From positions 1 to 64,000 of the forward strand of contig JAJFFJ010000130.1 in NCBI GenBank assembly GCA_021776685.1: 64,000 bases of DNA, in the 5' to 3' direction. Below, piece by piece: positions 18,277 to 26,955 of this stretch. A model generated the notes under the pieces. That model was given only the letters and a program-made list of their open reading frames with translations, did no database searches and was not told the DNA's origin. A program made the translations under genes and the position numbers. Origin of the DNA: Alphaproteobacteria bacterium. GTDB lineage: Bacteria > Pseudomonadota > Alphaproteobacteria > Bin65. The first letter of the stretch is position 1, and every line of letters starts with the position of its first letter.

Positions 18277-19437
18277 ATGAAACGCGACACCAATCGGATC
18301 ATGACCACCCACGTCGGCAGCTTGCCGCGGCCCCACGACCTGCTCGACATGATGAAGGCGCGGCTGACCGGTGAAGGGGAGCAGCCGGACGAAGCCGCCT
18401 ATCAGCAGCGTGTGACAGAGGCGGTGGCGGAAATCGTCAAGAAGCAGGCAGACGCCGGCATCGACATTGTCACGGACGGGGAGGCCTCCAAGCCGGGATT
18501 TTTCGTCTACGCACAGGAACGTCTCGGCGGTCTGGAGCCGCGGCCTGAGGTCAAGCGCGCCTTTTATGAGGCCGAGCGTCAAGCCTTTCCCGAATATTAC
18601 GAAGAGTATTTCGCCCGCGCGATGATGGGCGGCAATGTGGCCCCGGTGCCACCGCTCTTCTGCGTCGCGCCGGTGACCTATACGGGCGAGGAGGCAGTCA
18701 CGCGCGATATCGCCAACCTCAAGTCCGCGATTGATGGCTTGGATGTTGCCGGTGTTTTCATGCCGTCGACCGCGCCCAGCGGCGTCGGCTTCAATGAATT
18801 CTATGACTCCGAGGACGACTTTTTCCAGGCCCTGGGCGAGGCCATGCGCGCGGAATATTCGGCCATCATCGATGCCGGCTTCGACGTGCAGATCGACGAC
18901 CCGTTCCTGTCCGACATTTTCGGCACCCCGGACCTGGACGACAAAGCCAAGGTGCGGAAGGCAGACATGTATGTGGAGAGCATCAACCACGCGCTCCGCG
19001 GCCTGCCGGAAGAGCAGATTCGTTTCCATACCTGCTACGGCATCAACGAGGGGCCGCGAATCTTCGAGCCACAGCTCGGCGAGGTGATCGACCATATCTA
19101 CCGGATCAACGCCAGCATCTACTCTTTCGAAGCCGCGAACCCGCGCCACGAGCACGACTACCACGTCTTCGAAGACAGCAAGCTGCCGGACGGCAAGGCG
19201 ATCATGCCGGGAGTGATCACCCACGCCAGCAACATCGTCGAGCATCCGGAGCTGATTGCCGAATGGCTGGTGCGCTTCGCCAACATCGTTGGCCGCGAAA
19301 ATGTGATTGCCGGCGCCGACTGTGGCTTCTCCTCCCAGGCCTGCTATCACACGGAGGTGCACCCGACAGTCATCTGGGCCAAGTTCGAGGCCATGGTGCA
19401 GGGTGCGGAGATCGCCACCAAGAAGCTCTGGGGCTAG
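18277..19437 (+). CDS. Cobalamin-independent methionine synthase-like Zn protein (MetE C-terminal type)
   Basis: The 386-residue protein begins with TTHVGSLPRP, the start of the MetE catalytic barrel. Zinc ligands can be placed as His and Cys in RFHTCYG, Glu in YSFEAANPR, and Cys in GADCGF. It lacks the N-terminal MetE half, so it is more likely a methyltransferase or carbon-sulfur/ether-cleaving relative (such as the epoxyalkane CoM-transferase-like group) than a true methionine synthase. A GGGGGAG site precedes the ATG. Confidence 0.88.
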   Translation: MKRDTNRIMTTHVGSLPRPHDLLDMMKARLTGEGEQPDEAAYQQRVTEAVAEIVKKQADAGIDIVTDGEASKPGFFVYAQERLGGLEPRPEVKRAFYEAERQAFPEYYEEYFARAMMGGNVAPVPPLFCVAPVTYTGEEAVTRDIANLKSAIDGLDVAGVFMPSTAPSGVGFNEFYDSEDDFFQALGEAMRAEYSAIIDAGFDVQIDDPFLSDIFGTPDLDDKAKVRKADMYVESINHALRGLPEEQIRFHTCYGINEGPRIFEPQLGEVIDHIYRINASIYSFEAANPRHEHDYHVFEDSKLPDGKAIMPGVITHASNIVEHPELIAEWLVRFANIVGRENVIAGADCGFSSQACYHTEVHPTVIWAKFEAMVQGAEIATKKLWG

Positions 19438-19447
19438 CGCCTAGCCC
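19431..19447. terminator. Palindrome containing both stop codons of convergent genes
   Basis: GGGCTAG-CGC-CTAGCCC is a perfect 17-base inverted repeat. The left arm holds the TAG of the MetE-like gene and the right arm holds the stop of the MBL gene. It has no T-run. Confidence 0.6.
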
Positions 19448-20496
19448 GCTTCAGCCATCAACCGGTACATGGTGCCGACGACACTGGGCGCGTAGCGGCC
19501 GGGGGCGAAGGTGTCGGCGAGCCGGGCCTTGGCGCGCCAGCCCGTGCAATGGCCCGGTGCGACTAACCGCGGATCGATGCGCGCTTCAAGGTCGGCGACC
19601 GTCGGTTCGATACGCATTTCCATCACCTTGCCGGCCAGGTGATAGCCACCCAGGACCGTGTCGATGGGTGTTTCCGGAAAGCTGGTTTGGGCGTCCAGGC
19701 ACACGTTGATGATGCCGGCGTGGGAGCAGGCGGAGAAGACCGTCAGGCCGCGGCCCTTGACCCGGGCGGCGATGAACCGTTCATCCATGATCATCGGGTC
19801 TTCTTCGCCCTCGTCGCCATAGAAGCTGTGATGGCCGGCCAGGCCGGTCTCATATTCGGTGACCCGCGCAATTTCGCCACTGCCGAAGAAAAAACCGTCA
19901 CAAAGCGCGTGGGCTGTGGCGTGGGTTACCACCGTGCCGCCAGCGTCCTCGATCTGGCCGATTGTTGGCTCGTTCGGCAACATGGCCATGTCACCATTCG
20001 GCAGCAGGAGGCCGCGCTGGTCGGGCCGTCGAGGGTGGAGATCAACCCAAGGCGGTGGCAGGCCGGCATCCGCCCGGGCCTTGGCGATCGCCGCCACCAC
20101 CGGTGGGAACCCGCCACTGTGATCGAAATGCCAGTGGGAGAGGAAAACCCCTTCAATTTCGGCGACGTCAACATCGAGCCGCCGGGCATTGTCGAGCCAA
20201 AGGTCAGGGTAGGGGCCGACATCGAACAGCATGGTGTGCTGCGTGTCGCCAAGGCGCCCGGTAACCAGTACCGAGAGGCCGTGGCAGGCACAGCAGAGCT
20301 GGTCGAAGACCACCTTGCACTCGCGCCCCTCAAAGGTTCGGCTGGGCGGGGTGCGGGCTGCGTGCTGCACAATCTCCGGGATTTGCGGCACGCCATCGTC
20401 GACGCTTGAGAGCGTATCGGTTTCGTTGTCGACGACGACCAAAATCTCAAGTTCGTCGAGCTCGACGATTCCGCCGGGCACCTCTTGGTCTGTCAT
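19441..20496 (-). CDS. MBL-fold metallohydrolase (MJ0936/DHPS-like)
   Basis: The 351-residue protein has the metallo-beta-lactamase metal motif HWHFDHSGG at about 115-123, with TMLFDVGPYPD before it and CSHAGIINVC and GGYHLAG as later metal-site segments. The GGYHL and CSHAG pattern is that of the 7,8-dihydropterin-6-methyl... synthase-like MBL group. It probably hydrolyses a lactone, ester or similar bond. It is convergent with the MetE-like gene and only three bases separate the stops. Confidence 0.88.
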   Translation of the reverse strand: MTDQEVPGGIVELDELEILVVVDNETDTLSSVDDGVPQIPEIVQHAARTPPSRTFEGRECKVVFDQLCCACHGLSVLVTGRLGDTQHTMLFDVGPYPDLWLDNARRLDVDVAEIEGVFLSHWHFDHSGGFPPVVAAIAKARADAGLPPPWVDLHPRRPDQRGLLLPNGDMAMLPNEPTIGQIEDAGGTVVTHATAHALCDGFFFGSGEIARVTEYETGLAGHHSFYGDEGEEDPMIMDERFIAARVKGRGLTVFSACSHAGIINVCLDAQTSFPETPIDTVLGGYHLAGKVMEMRIEPTVADLEARIDPRLVAPGHCTGWRAKARLADTFAPGRYAPSVVGTMYRLMAEAG

Positions 20497-20571
20497 ATTT
20501 GGTTCCTCTCAAGCCGTCGCACGCCGCCTTGGGCGGGGCGATCAGGACGCTAAATCTTCAGGATGTAAAAT

Positions 20572-21225
20572 CTACGGTGCTGACCCGCCGCCTGGATAGC
20601 AGAGCTCATTCGCCCTCTGGTAGGCGGGTCGGGCCTGGCACCGTTCAAAGTGCGCCAGGACGCGGTCCGGCACGTCTATATCCCTTGCCAGCATGTAGCC
20701 GACCATGGACCCGAGATGGATATCGGGAATGCTGAAACCGCCCTCAAGGAGATAGTCCTGTTCCTCAGGCCATACCTTGAGGGCGTTGGTCAGGCCGTTG
20801 GTGACGTATTCCCTGGCTGACTGGACCACGTTCTCGGCATGGCCATAGAGATCACCCAGGTCCAGATGGCGGCGGACGACATAGATGCCCAGCGCGTCGA
20901 TTTCCATGAGGATGAAGAAGGTCCATTCCATCATGCGCGCCCGGCCCTCGACGGTGTCGGGCATATAGAACGTATCCGGCGCCTCGAATCGCTCGGCGAT
21001 GTAGTTGACGATTGCACCGCTCTCGGTCAGCACAAAGTCGCCATGCTCGAGGGTCGGGATCTTGTGCTTGGGATTGAGCGCCAGATACTCCTCGGTCTTG
21101 GTTTCCCCGGTGCGCGACCCAATAGCCCGATAGTCGTAGTCCAGTCCGTATTCTTCCAGCATCCAGAGCGGCCGCATCGGACGCGGTGTGCGCATTCCCC
21201 AAAGCCGTAATGTTTGATCGGTCAT
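20572..21225 (-). CDS. Glutathione S-transferase family protein
   Basis: The 217-residue protein has an N-terminal thioredoxin-like domain (LWGMRTPRPMRPLWMLEEYG, KIPTLEHGDFVLTESGAIVNYIAE with the glutathione-binding Glu-Ser) and a helical C-terminal domain. ATG 21225 is chosen; an in-frame ATG nine bases upstream (21234) is possible. It is divergent from the Rieske oxygenase gene. GSTs in such clusters often isomerise or detoxify ring-cleavage products. Confidence 0.88.
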   Translation of the reverse strand: MTDQTLRLWGMRTPRPMRPLWMLEEYGLDYDYRAIGSRTGETKTEEYLALNPKHKIPTLEHGDFVLTESGAIVNYIAERFEAPDTFYMPDTVEGRARMMEWTFFILMEIDALGIYVVRRHLDLGDLYGHAENVVQSAREYVTNGLTNALKVWPEEQDYLLEGGFSIPDIHLGSMVGYMLARDIDVPDRVLAHFERCQARPAYQRANELCYPGGGSAP

Positions 21226-21363
21226 TTCCGCCATTTCCCCTGATTAAGTCGGGGTGGTTTTCTCATGAGATGAGTGTCGCAGCCAAGCGTGATATGCATG
21301 GCCCGCTTTGGATATCAATCACCGCTCTGCAAGCAGAGCGACGAATACGAAAACAGCAGGTCC

Positions 21364-22398
21364 ATGAAATTTCTGCGGAACACCTGGTATGTGGCGGCTT
21401 GGGCCGAAACACTCGGTCCGGGCGAAATGCTTGCCCGAACATTCCTTAACGAACCCGTGGTCTTGTTCCGCGATGCGACAGGGACCCCGCACGCCCTTTC
21501 AGACCGCTGTCCGCACCGTTTCGCGCCCCTCAGCCGTGGCCGGCTGGTGGACGGAAACCGTGTGAAATGCGCCTATCACGGCCTGGAGTTTTCCACTGAT
21601 GGCGCCTGCGTACACAATCCCCATGGCACGGCTCCCAAGGCGCCGGTCCGCGCCTACCCGCTGGTGGAACGGCATTCGATTCTCTGGATCTGGATGGGCG
21701 ACCCCGCGCGGGCAGATGCAAGCGCGATCCCGGCCTATCCGATGCTTGATCCGGACGCGGAAGCGCAGGTCAGCGCCCGCGACGGCATCACAATGGCCGC
21801 GAATTACGAGCTCATCACCGACAATCTGCTCGATCTCAGCCATGTCTCCTTCCTGCATGAAGGCATCCTGGGCAACGAAGACACGATTGCGGCCGAAATC
21901 GATGTAAAGCGCGACGGCTCTCGCTTGCGGGTCGGCCGGCTGATGGCCGATGTTCCCGTGCCCGGCATGTTCGACCTGCTCTACAAGCAGGATGGTAGGC
22001 GGGTCGATCTGTGGAACGTCATGACCTGGGATGCGCCGGGCTGCATGGTCAACGACGCGGGGGTCACCGACCCCGGTGCGCCGCGAGAGGCGGGCACCGG
22101 CATCTACGGACATCATTTTCTGACCCCGGAAACCGACCGGACGACTTTCTACCACTTCGCTGCCGTGCGTCAGAATCCGTTACCCGCGCCGGAGGGCAGG
22201 GCGGAAGAGTTGCGGGACCGGCTGACCGAGCTGCGCCGGATCGCCTTCGCGGAGCAGGATGCGCCGATGATCGAGGCGCAACAGCTTCGCCGCGATGCGG
22301 CGGAAGCGGAAGGCGTTGCCCCTGTACTGCTCGGCATCGACAAGGGTCCCGCTGCCTATAAGCGCATATTGCAGGAGCTGATCGACGCGGATGGCTAG
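21364..22398 (+). CDS. Rieske [2Fe-2S] aromatic oxygenase (vanillate O-demethylase type)
   Basis: The 344-residue protein has the Rieske cluster motifs CPHRFAPL and CAYHGLEF near residues 45-70, and the mononuclear iron site DNLLDLSHVSFLHEG around residue 160. The size and MKFLRNTWYVAAWAETL start match the VanA-like demethylase/oxygenase group. It would hydroxylate or O-demethylate an aromatic substrate with electrons from a separate reductase, which is not seen in this window. ATG 21364 follows AGCAGG. Confidence 0.92.
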   Translation: MKFLRNTWYVAAWAETLGPGEMLARTFLNEPVVLFRDATGTPHALSDRCPHRFAPLSRGRLVDGNRVKCAYHGLEFSTDGACVHNPHGTAPKAPVRAYPLVERHSILWIWMGDPARADASAIPAYPMLDPDAEAQVSARDGITMAANYELITDNLLDLSHVSFLHEGILGNEDTIAAEIDVKRDGSRLRVGRLMADVPVPGMFDLLYKQDGRRVDLWNVMTWDAPGCMVNDAGVTDPGAPREAGTGIYGHHFLTPETDRTTFYHFAAVRQNPLPAPEGRAEELRDRLTELRRIAFAEQDAPMIEAQQLRRDAAEAEGVAPVLLGIDKGPAAYKRILQELIDADG

Positions 22399-22568
22399 TC
22401 CCGGGAAAACCTCGGCGCAACATGGCCAATTGGCGGTTGGGCCTCGTTCCTGTAAATTGTATCAATCGCTGCCCAGTGGTCCACCAGCCGGGCACCTGAC
22501 ATCTCTGCCTTGATCGAAGCGAGTAGGGCGATCAGGATTGGCGACATAGTTTCTGCGGGAGATTTACG

Positions 22569-23141
22569 ATGACCCTTAATCCGAAAGATCCGGCGCAACC
22601 GCCTGTCTATGGCCTTGACCATTCGGCCTATCGCTGCCGCGACGCGGAAGAGACGCGTGTCTTTTACGAAGACGTGGTCGGCTTTCCGCTGACCCTGGCG
22701 CTGCATATCGATACGCACCCGACCACGGGCGAGCCGGTCGACTATCTGCACATCTTTTTCGACATCGGCAGCGGCGACCCGGACAAGCCGAGCCACATCG
22801 CTTTCTTCGAGGTGATCGACCACCCGGGAGACGATCCGGACGAGCTGTTCAAGACCCGCTGGGGCATGGACCTGCATTTCGCCATGCGCGTCGCCGATCA
22901 CACGGCGCTGGAGGCGTGGAAGAAGCGCCTGCAGGGCAAGGGGGTCGAGGTGGAAGGGCCGATTGACCACGGCATGTTCCAGTCGATCTACTTCCATGAC
23001 CCCAATGGCTATCGGCTGGAGTTTGCGTCAACCGAAGCGAAGGAACAGGCCGTTTTTGATGACCATGGCGCCCGCGCCCACGAGTTGATGGGCAAGTGGA
23101 ACGACTGGAAAGCGAACCGCCACGCCGCTGCTGCGGAATGA
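22569..23141 (+). CDS. VOC-superfamily protein (glyoxalase/dioxygenase type)
   Basis: The 190-residue protein has paired beta-alpha-beta-beta-beta units of the VOC fold. Metal ligands can be placed at GLDHSAY (His), HIAFFEV and NGYRLEFAS (Glu). The family includes extradiol dioxygenases, lyases and isomerases. Its stop overlaps the next start (ATGA), so it is coupled to an exported protein downstream. Confidence 0.85.
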   Translation: MTLNPKDPAQPPVYGLDHSAYRCRDAEETRVFYEDVVGFPLTLALHIDTHPTTGEPVDYLHIFFDIGSGDPDKPSHIAFFEVIDHPGDDPDELFKTRWGMDLHFAMRVADHTALEAWKKRLQGKGVEVEGPIDHGMFQSIYFHDPNGYRLEFASTEAKEQAVFDDHGARAHELMGKWNDWKANRHAAAAE

Positions 23142-23680
23142 GCAAAAGGCGAACGTGGTTCCAGCGTGGACTGCGCGGAGCAGCATTGGCGACAGGCATC
23201 ACAATGGCGCTACCGGCGGCTGCCGAGGACCTGAAAATCTTCGGCACCTTCTTCAATGAAGTGACGAAACTTCCGTCCGTGTTCAAGTGCGAGTTCCTGC
23301 GCGTCCGTTATGGGCGGCCGAGCGCGATTGAGTGCAGCCTGGGCAAAGGCCGCACCGGCAAGCTGTGGATGCAAAGCCGGGGAGATACCAGCGCCCGCGT
23401 CGGCTGGTACTCATTGACATGGGCCTACAAAGGTGACCTTGCCGCGCTGGCGGACCACCCCGACCGGGCTGCGGTTCTCACTGCGCTTCGGAAACTCGTG
23501 AAAAAATTTACACCTGGCGCCTATCAGAAAGTACAGGCGCTGTTCCTGGGTGACCGATACCAGAAGCTTGAGATCGCTGGCATTAAGTACCAGATGTTCA
23601 AGCCAAGCAGGGACAAGGCCAGCGGTGTTGTCACCCGCTCAATCTGTCTCCAGGAAATCGGCGCCGGCAAGTTCTGCTGA
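23138..23680 (+). CDS. Exported protein of unknown function
   Basis: The 180-residue product starts at 23138, overlapping the VOC stop. The N-terminus SKRRTWFQRGLRGAALATGITMALPAAAE looks like a signal peptide, with a possible twin-arginine motif (RRTW). The mature part is mixed charged and has three cysteines near positions 50, 66 and the C-terminus. No family was recognised. It probably resides in the periplasm. Confidence 0.75.
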   Translation: MSKRRTWFQRGLRGAALATGITMALPAAAEDLKIFGTFFNEVTKLPSVFKCEFLRVRYGRPSAIECSLGKGRTGKLWMQSRGDTSARVGWYSLTWAYKGDLAALADHPDRAAVLTALRKLVKKFTPGAYQKVQALFLGDRYQKLEIAGIKYQMFKPSRDKASGVVTRSICLQEIGAGKFC

Positions 23681-23692
23681 CCGGACTTTCCC

Positions 23693-24154
23693 ATGCTCCA
23701 TTTGTTCAAATCCTTCCGCAAGCGTATGGCGCCCGAGCTGGACGCCATGTTCAACCTGTACCTGGCGCAGCTCGCCGAGGCATCCGACCAGCAGATCGCA
23801 GATGCGCTCGATGTGGCAAAGGCGATCAAGGACGGGACGATCAGCGACAGTGGCCAGGATAGCTATGCGTATCTATTCGAACGTCCCGCGGATGTGGACG
23901 AGAACGCCGCCTTTCGGGCGCTCCGGCTGTGGCGTCACCAGATGATGTCAGAGGGTGGCACGGAGGAAGGCCTCGCAAAGATTGCAGGGCTGATGATCTG
24001 GTACCTGTCGCTGGCCGCCTGTCACTTTCCCGAATTCGCCGGCCGCGCCGACAAACTGTGGGAGGAACTCAGCCGCGGATTCAGCGCCTGCAAGACCTTT
24101 GACCCAGAGAAGGATGCGCTTGCCGGCGCAGGGTCAGGCCAGGCGTCAGCCTGA
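23693..24154 (+). CDS. Helical protein of unknown function
   Basis: The 153-residue product has no signal peptide and is predicted largely helical from its composition (AKAIKDGTISD, AFRALRLWRHQMMSEGG). It follows the exported protein by 12 bases on the same strand, in the VOC operon. No family was recognised, and the ATG at 23693 lacks a strong ribosome site. Confidence 0.7.
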   Translation: MLHLFKSFRKRMAPELDAMFNLYLAQLAEASDQQIADALDVAKAIKDGTISDSGQDSYAYLFERPADVDENAAFRALRLWRHQMMSEGGTEEGLAKIAGLMIWYLSLAACHFPEFAGRADKLWEELSRGFSACKTFDPEKDALAGAGSGQASA

Positions 24155-24185
24155 TGGGTGGGCTGCGCGGCTAGGGCCTGGACGG

Positions 24186-24226
24186 ACGTGGATCCCGGCT
24201 CTCCTTCGGGTCGGCCGGAATCCACG
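24186..24226. terminator. Inverted repeat between convergent genes
   Basis: GTGGATCCCGGCT and AGCCGGGATCCAC-like arms (the right side reads GGCCGGAATCCAC) form an imperfect hairpin around CTCCTTCGGG. It lies in the 95-base gap between two convergent genes and resembles the ATTCC-type palindromes common in proteobacterial intergenic DNA. Confidence 0.55.
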
Positions 24227-24249
24227 CAATGCTTTTTACGGAATGCGGG

Positions 24250-24933
24250 TCACTTCATTTTGTTGAAGGCGGCCAAAACAGCGGCACGCGACGTGGTGCA
24301 GGCGGCTTCGTCATACCCGTCCTTGTAAGGCATGGCGAAGTTGTGGCCGGCGCCGGCATAGGCGGCGATTTCCGCATTGGGGTGGCTGGCATAGGCGGCC
24401 TTGATGGCGGCCACCTCTTCATTCGGCACAACATGGTCCTGGTCGCCGAAGTGGAAGCTGACCTGGCAGTCTGGTCCCGGCATTTCGTTCAGGCACTCGC
24501 CGATCCGGGTGCCGTGGAAGGACCCGGCCGCGTTAGCGCCCAAGCGGGCAGCGGCCAGGTGGGCATAGAGCCCGCCGAAGCAGAAGCCGAGAACGCCGAT
24601 CTTGCCGTTGCATTCCGGCCGCGCTTTTAGATCGGCCATGAGGTCTTCAATATCCTTCATGCCCTGTTCCTGGTCGAACGCGCCATAGCGGGCGAAGGCC
24701 ACCTCCATGTCGGCGGTCGGTCCCGGTTGCTGACGCCAGAAGATGTCGGGGGTGGAGACGACGAAGCCGTCCGCCGCCCACGCGTCGGCCAGTTCCTTCA
24801 TCTCGTCGTCGACGCCGAAGATGGCGGTGATCATCAGAATGCCCGGCGCCGCGCCGCCGCCGTCCGGCAGCGAGAGACGTCCGTCGAAGCTTTCCCCGTC
24901 ACGGGTGGTGTAGGTGATGTCCTGGCTTGTCAT
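24250..24933 (-). CDS. Dienelactone hydrolase family protein
   Basis: The 227-residue alpha/beta hydrolase has the Cys nucleophile in GFCFGGLY at about residue 117, and GAGHNFAMP near the C-terminus provides the His. The length matches dienelactone hydrolase, which opens the lactone of ring-cleaved chlorocatechols to maleylacetate; bacterial paralogs act on other esters. Confidence 0.9.
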   Translation of the reverse strand: MTSQDITYTTRDGESFDGRLSLPDGGGAAPGILMITAIFGVDDEMKELADAWAADGFVVSTPDIFWRQQPGPTADMEVAFARYGAFDQEQGMKDIEDLMADLKARPECNGKIGVLGFCFGGLYAHLAAARLGANAAGSFHGTRIGECLNEMPGPDCQVSFHFGDQDHVVPNEEVAAIKAAYASHPNAEIAAYAGAGHNFAMPYKDGYDEAACTTSRAAVLAAFNKMK

Positions 24934-25090
24934 GTTTCTTCCCCCAGTTGTTTGTTGATTTGGGGTCGTTTAGCACAGGACCCCTGATGGTAGGCAAGAG
25001 CGCCCTCGCCTATGGCGATGGGTAGTCATACTGGACAGACGCGCAGAGCCTGTCCCCGCACGAACTCAAGACGCAGAAACCGAAGCGGGA

Positions 25091-26713
25091 TCAGGAAAGG
25101 TCGAAGCCAGCGTAGCCGTTGGCAGCGACCTCATCACACTTCGCGCAATAGTCGGGGAAACCGCCGATATAGGGCATGAAGACCCGCGGCTTTCCGGGAA
25201 CGTTGGCGCCCACATACCAGCTGTCACAGGTCGCGCGGAGGGACAGGTCCGCAACGGCGTTCACATGATCGACCCAGGCGTCCTGCGCGGCCCGTTCCGG
25301 GTCGATGCGGCGCATCCCTGTCTGTTCCATATGCACCAGGCAGTCGGCGATCCAGTCCACATGCTGCTCGATTGCCGGGATCATGTTGGCCAGCACCGAC
25401 GGGCTCCCCGGTCCGGTGATGGTGAAGAGATTGGGAAACCCGCTGGTGGTCAGCCCCAGATAGGTGCGCGGCCCGCCGTCCCACGCGTCCTGGATGCGTT
25501 CGCCGTCCTTGCCGCGAATGTCGATCTTGAGAAGCGCGCCGGTCATGGCGTCGAAGCCGGTGGCGAAGACAATAGCATCGGCGGCAAAGGTCTTGCCGCC
25601 CACCACAACCCCCTCCGGCGTGATCTTCTCGATGGGCGTGTCGGCGACGGTCACCAACTCGACATTGTTGCGGTTGTAGGTATCGTAATAGTCCGTATCC
25701 ACACACAGGCGCTTGCAGCCGATGATGTTGGTGGGCATGAGCTTTGCCGCCACATCCGGGTCCTTGACGATCTCGCCAATCTTGCTCTTGACGAAGTCGG
25801 CGGCCGTTTTGTTGGCTGCTGCGTCCCTCAAGAGGTCGCGGTACGTGCCAATGAAAGCGAGGCCGCCTTCCTTCCAGCGTTCCTCATATTCTGCGCGGCG
25901 CGCCGCCCCATCCACCGTGAGCGCCGAGTCGCCCGCTGGATAGATGATGTTACAGCTCAGCATGCTGGCAGCTTCAGCGCGCAGGTCGGCATAGTTGTCC
26001 TTGATGCTCTGACGCATCTCAGGAGCCATCGGTTGGTTCCAGGCCGGGATCGCATAGTTCGCGGTGCGCTGGAACACCGTCACGTGATCCGCCTGCTTGG
26101 CGATCTCCGGGATCGACTGGATGGCTGACGAGCCGGTGCCGATCACGGCGACCCGCTGGCCGGTGAAGTCGACGCCCTCATGGGGCCACTGGCCGGTGTG
26201 ATAAAGCGGCCCGGCAAAGCTGTCGCGTCCCTCAATCGCCGGCATGTTCGCGGATGACAGGTTGCCCGTGCCCATGATGCAGAAGCGGGCCGTGACGCGG
26301 CTGCTTTCGCCCGACTCGATTTCTTCCGTTTGGACGGTCCACAGCTCCGCCGCATCATTCCAGTGGGCGGAGATGACCCGGGTGTTGAACTGAATGTCCC
26401 GGCGCAGGTCGTAGCGGTCGGCCACATGGTTGGCGTAGTCGAGAATTTCAGGCTGGGGCGAGTAGCGCTCGGACCAGTCCCACTCCTGCTGCAGTTCGTC
26501 GTCGAACTGGTAGGAGTAGAACATGCTCTCAACATCGCAGCGGGCGCCCGGATAGCGGTTCCAATACCAGGTGCCGCCGACCCCGCCGCCCGCCTCGAAC
26601 ACCCGCGCGCGCATCCCCAGTCCGCGCAGCCGATGCAGCATATACATGCCTGCAAAGCCCGCGCCGACGACGATGGCGTCGAAATCCGATTGCGTGTCGT
26701 CCGTTGCCGTCAT
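25091..26713 (-). CDS. Baeyer-Villiger-type FAD monooxygenase
   Basis: The 540-residue protein has two Rossmann motifs, GAGFAG near residue 17 (FAD) and GTGSSA near residue 192 (NADPH). Between them lies FAGPLYHTGQWP, the fingerprint FxGxxxHxxxW of Baeyer-Villiger monooxygenases. GGVGGTWYWNRYPGARCD is also typical. It inserts oxygen next to a ketone using NADPH and O2, making a lactone or ester. A perfect palindrome lies 23 bases upstream of the start. The adjacent divergent hydrolase could cleave the product. Confidence 0.93.
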   Translation of the reverse strand: MTATDDTQSDFDAIVVGAGFAGMYMLHRLRGLGMRARVFEAGGGVGGTWYWNRYPGARCDVESMFYSYQFDDELQQEWDWSERYSPQPEILDYANHVADRYDLRRDIQFNTRVISAHWNDAAELWTVQTEEIESGESSRVTARFCIMGTGNLSSANMPAIEGRDSFAGPLYHTGQWPHEGVDFTGQRVAVIGTGSSAIQSIPEIAKQADHVTVFQRTANYAIPAWNQPMAPEMRQSIKDNYADLRAEAASMLSCNIIYPAGDSALTVDGAARRAEYEERWKEGGLAFIGTYRDLLRDAAANKTAADFVKSKIGEIVKDPDVAAKLMPTNIIGCKRLCVDTDYYDTYNRNNVELVTVADTPIEKITPEGVVVGGKTFAADAIVFATGFDAMTGALLKIDIRGKDGERIQDAWDGGPRTYLGLTTSGFPNLFTITGPGSPSVLANMIPAIEQHVDWIADCLVHMEQTGMRRIDPERAAQDAWVDHVNAVADLSLRATCDSWYVGANVPGKPRVFMPYIGGFPDYCAKCDEVAANGYAGFDLS

Positions 26714-26735
26714 GGCGCTCTCTATTTCTCTGGCA

Positions 26736-26759
26736 GTTTTCTAATCAATTTTAGAAAAC
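26736..26759. promoter_or_regulatory. Perfect inverted repeat upstream of the monooxygenase gene
   Basis: GTTTTCTAA and TTAGAAAAC are perfect 9-base arms with a 6-base spacer, in AT-rich DNA 23 bases upstream of the monooxygenase ATG. This is a good operator candidate for a dimeric repressor, because no regulator gene lies beside it. Confidence 0.6.
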
Positions 26760-26955
26760 ATCGTTGGCGAGGTCCATGCGCCCTTTGAACACCTGTGCGT
26801 ACTGCCTTTGGTCCCCGGATCGCGTGGCGGCGTCCGTGGCGGTGTGAAAGGTTTACGCCACCCCGGCCGATCAAAGGGAGCGCCGGGGACAAGACAACAC
26901 ATATGACGACCACCGGGTCGCAATCTACTATCTCCCCAGCGAAAGGGAGACGCCC

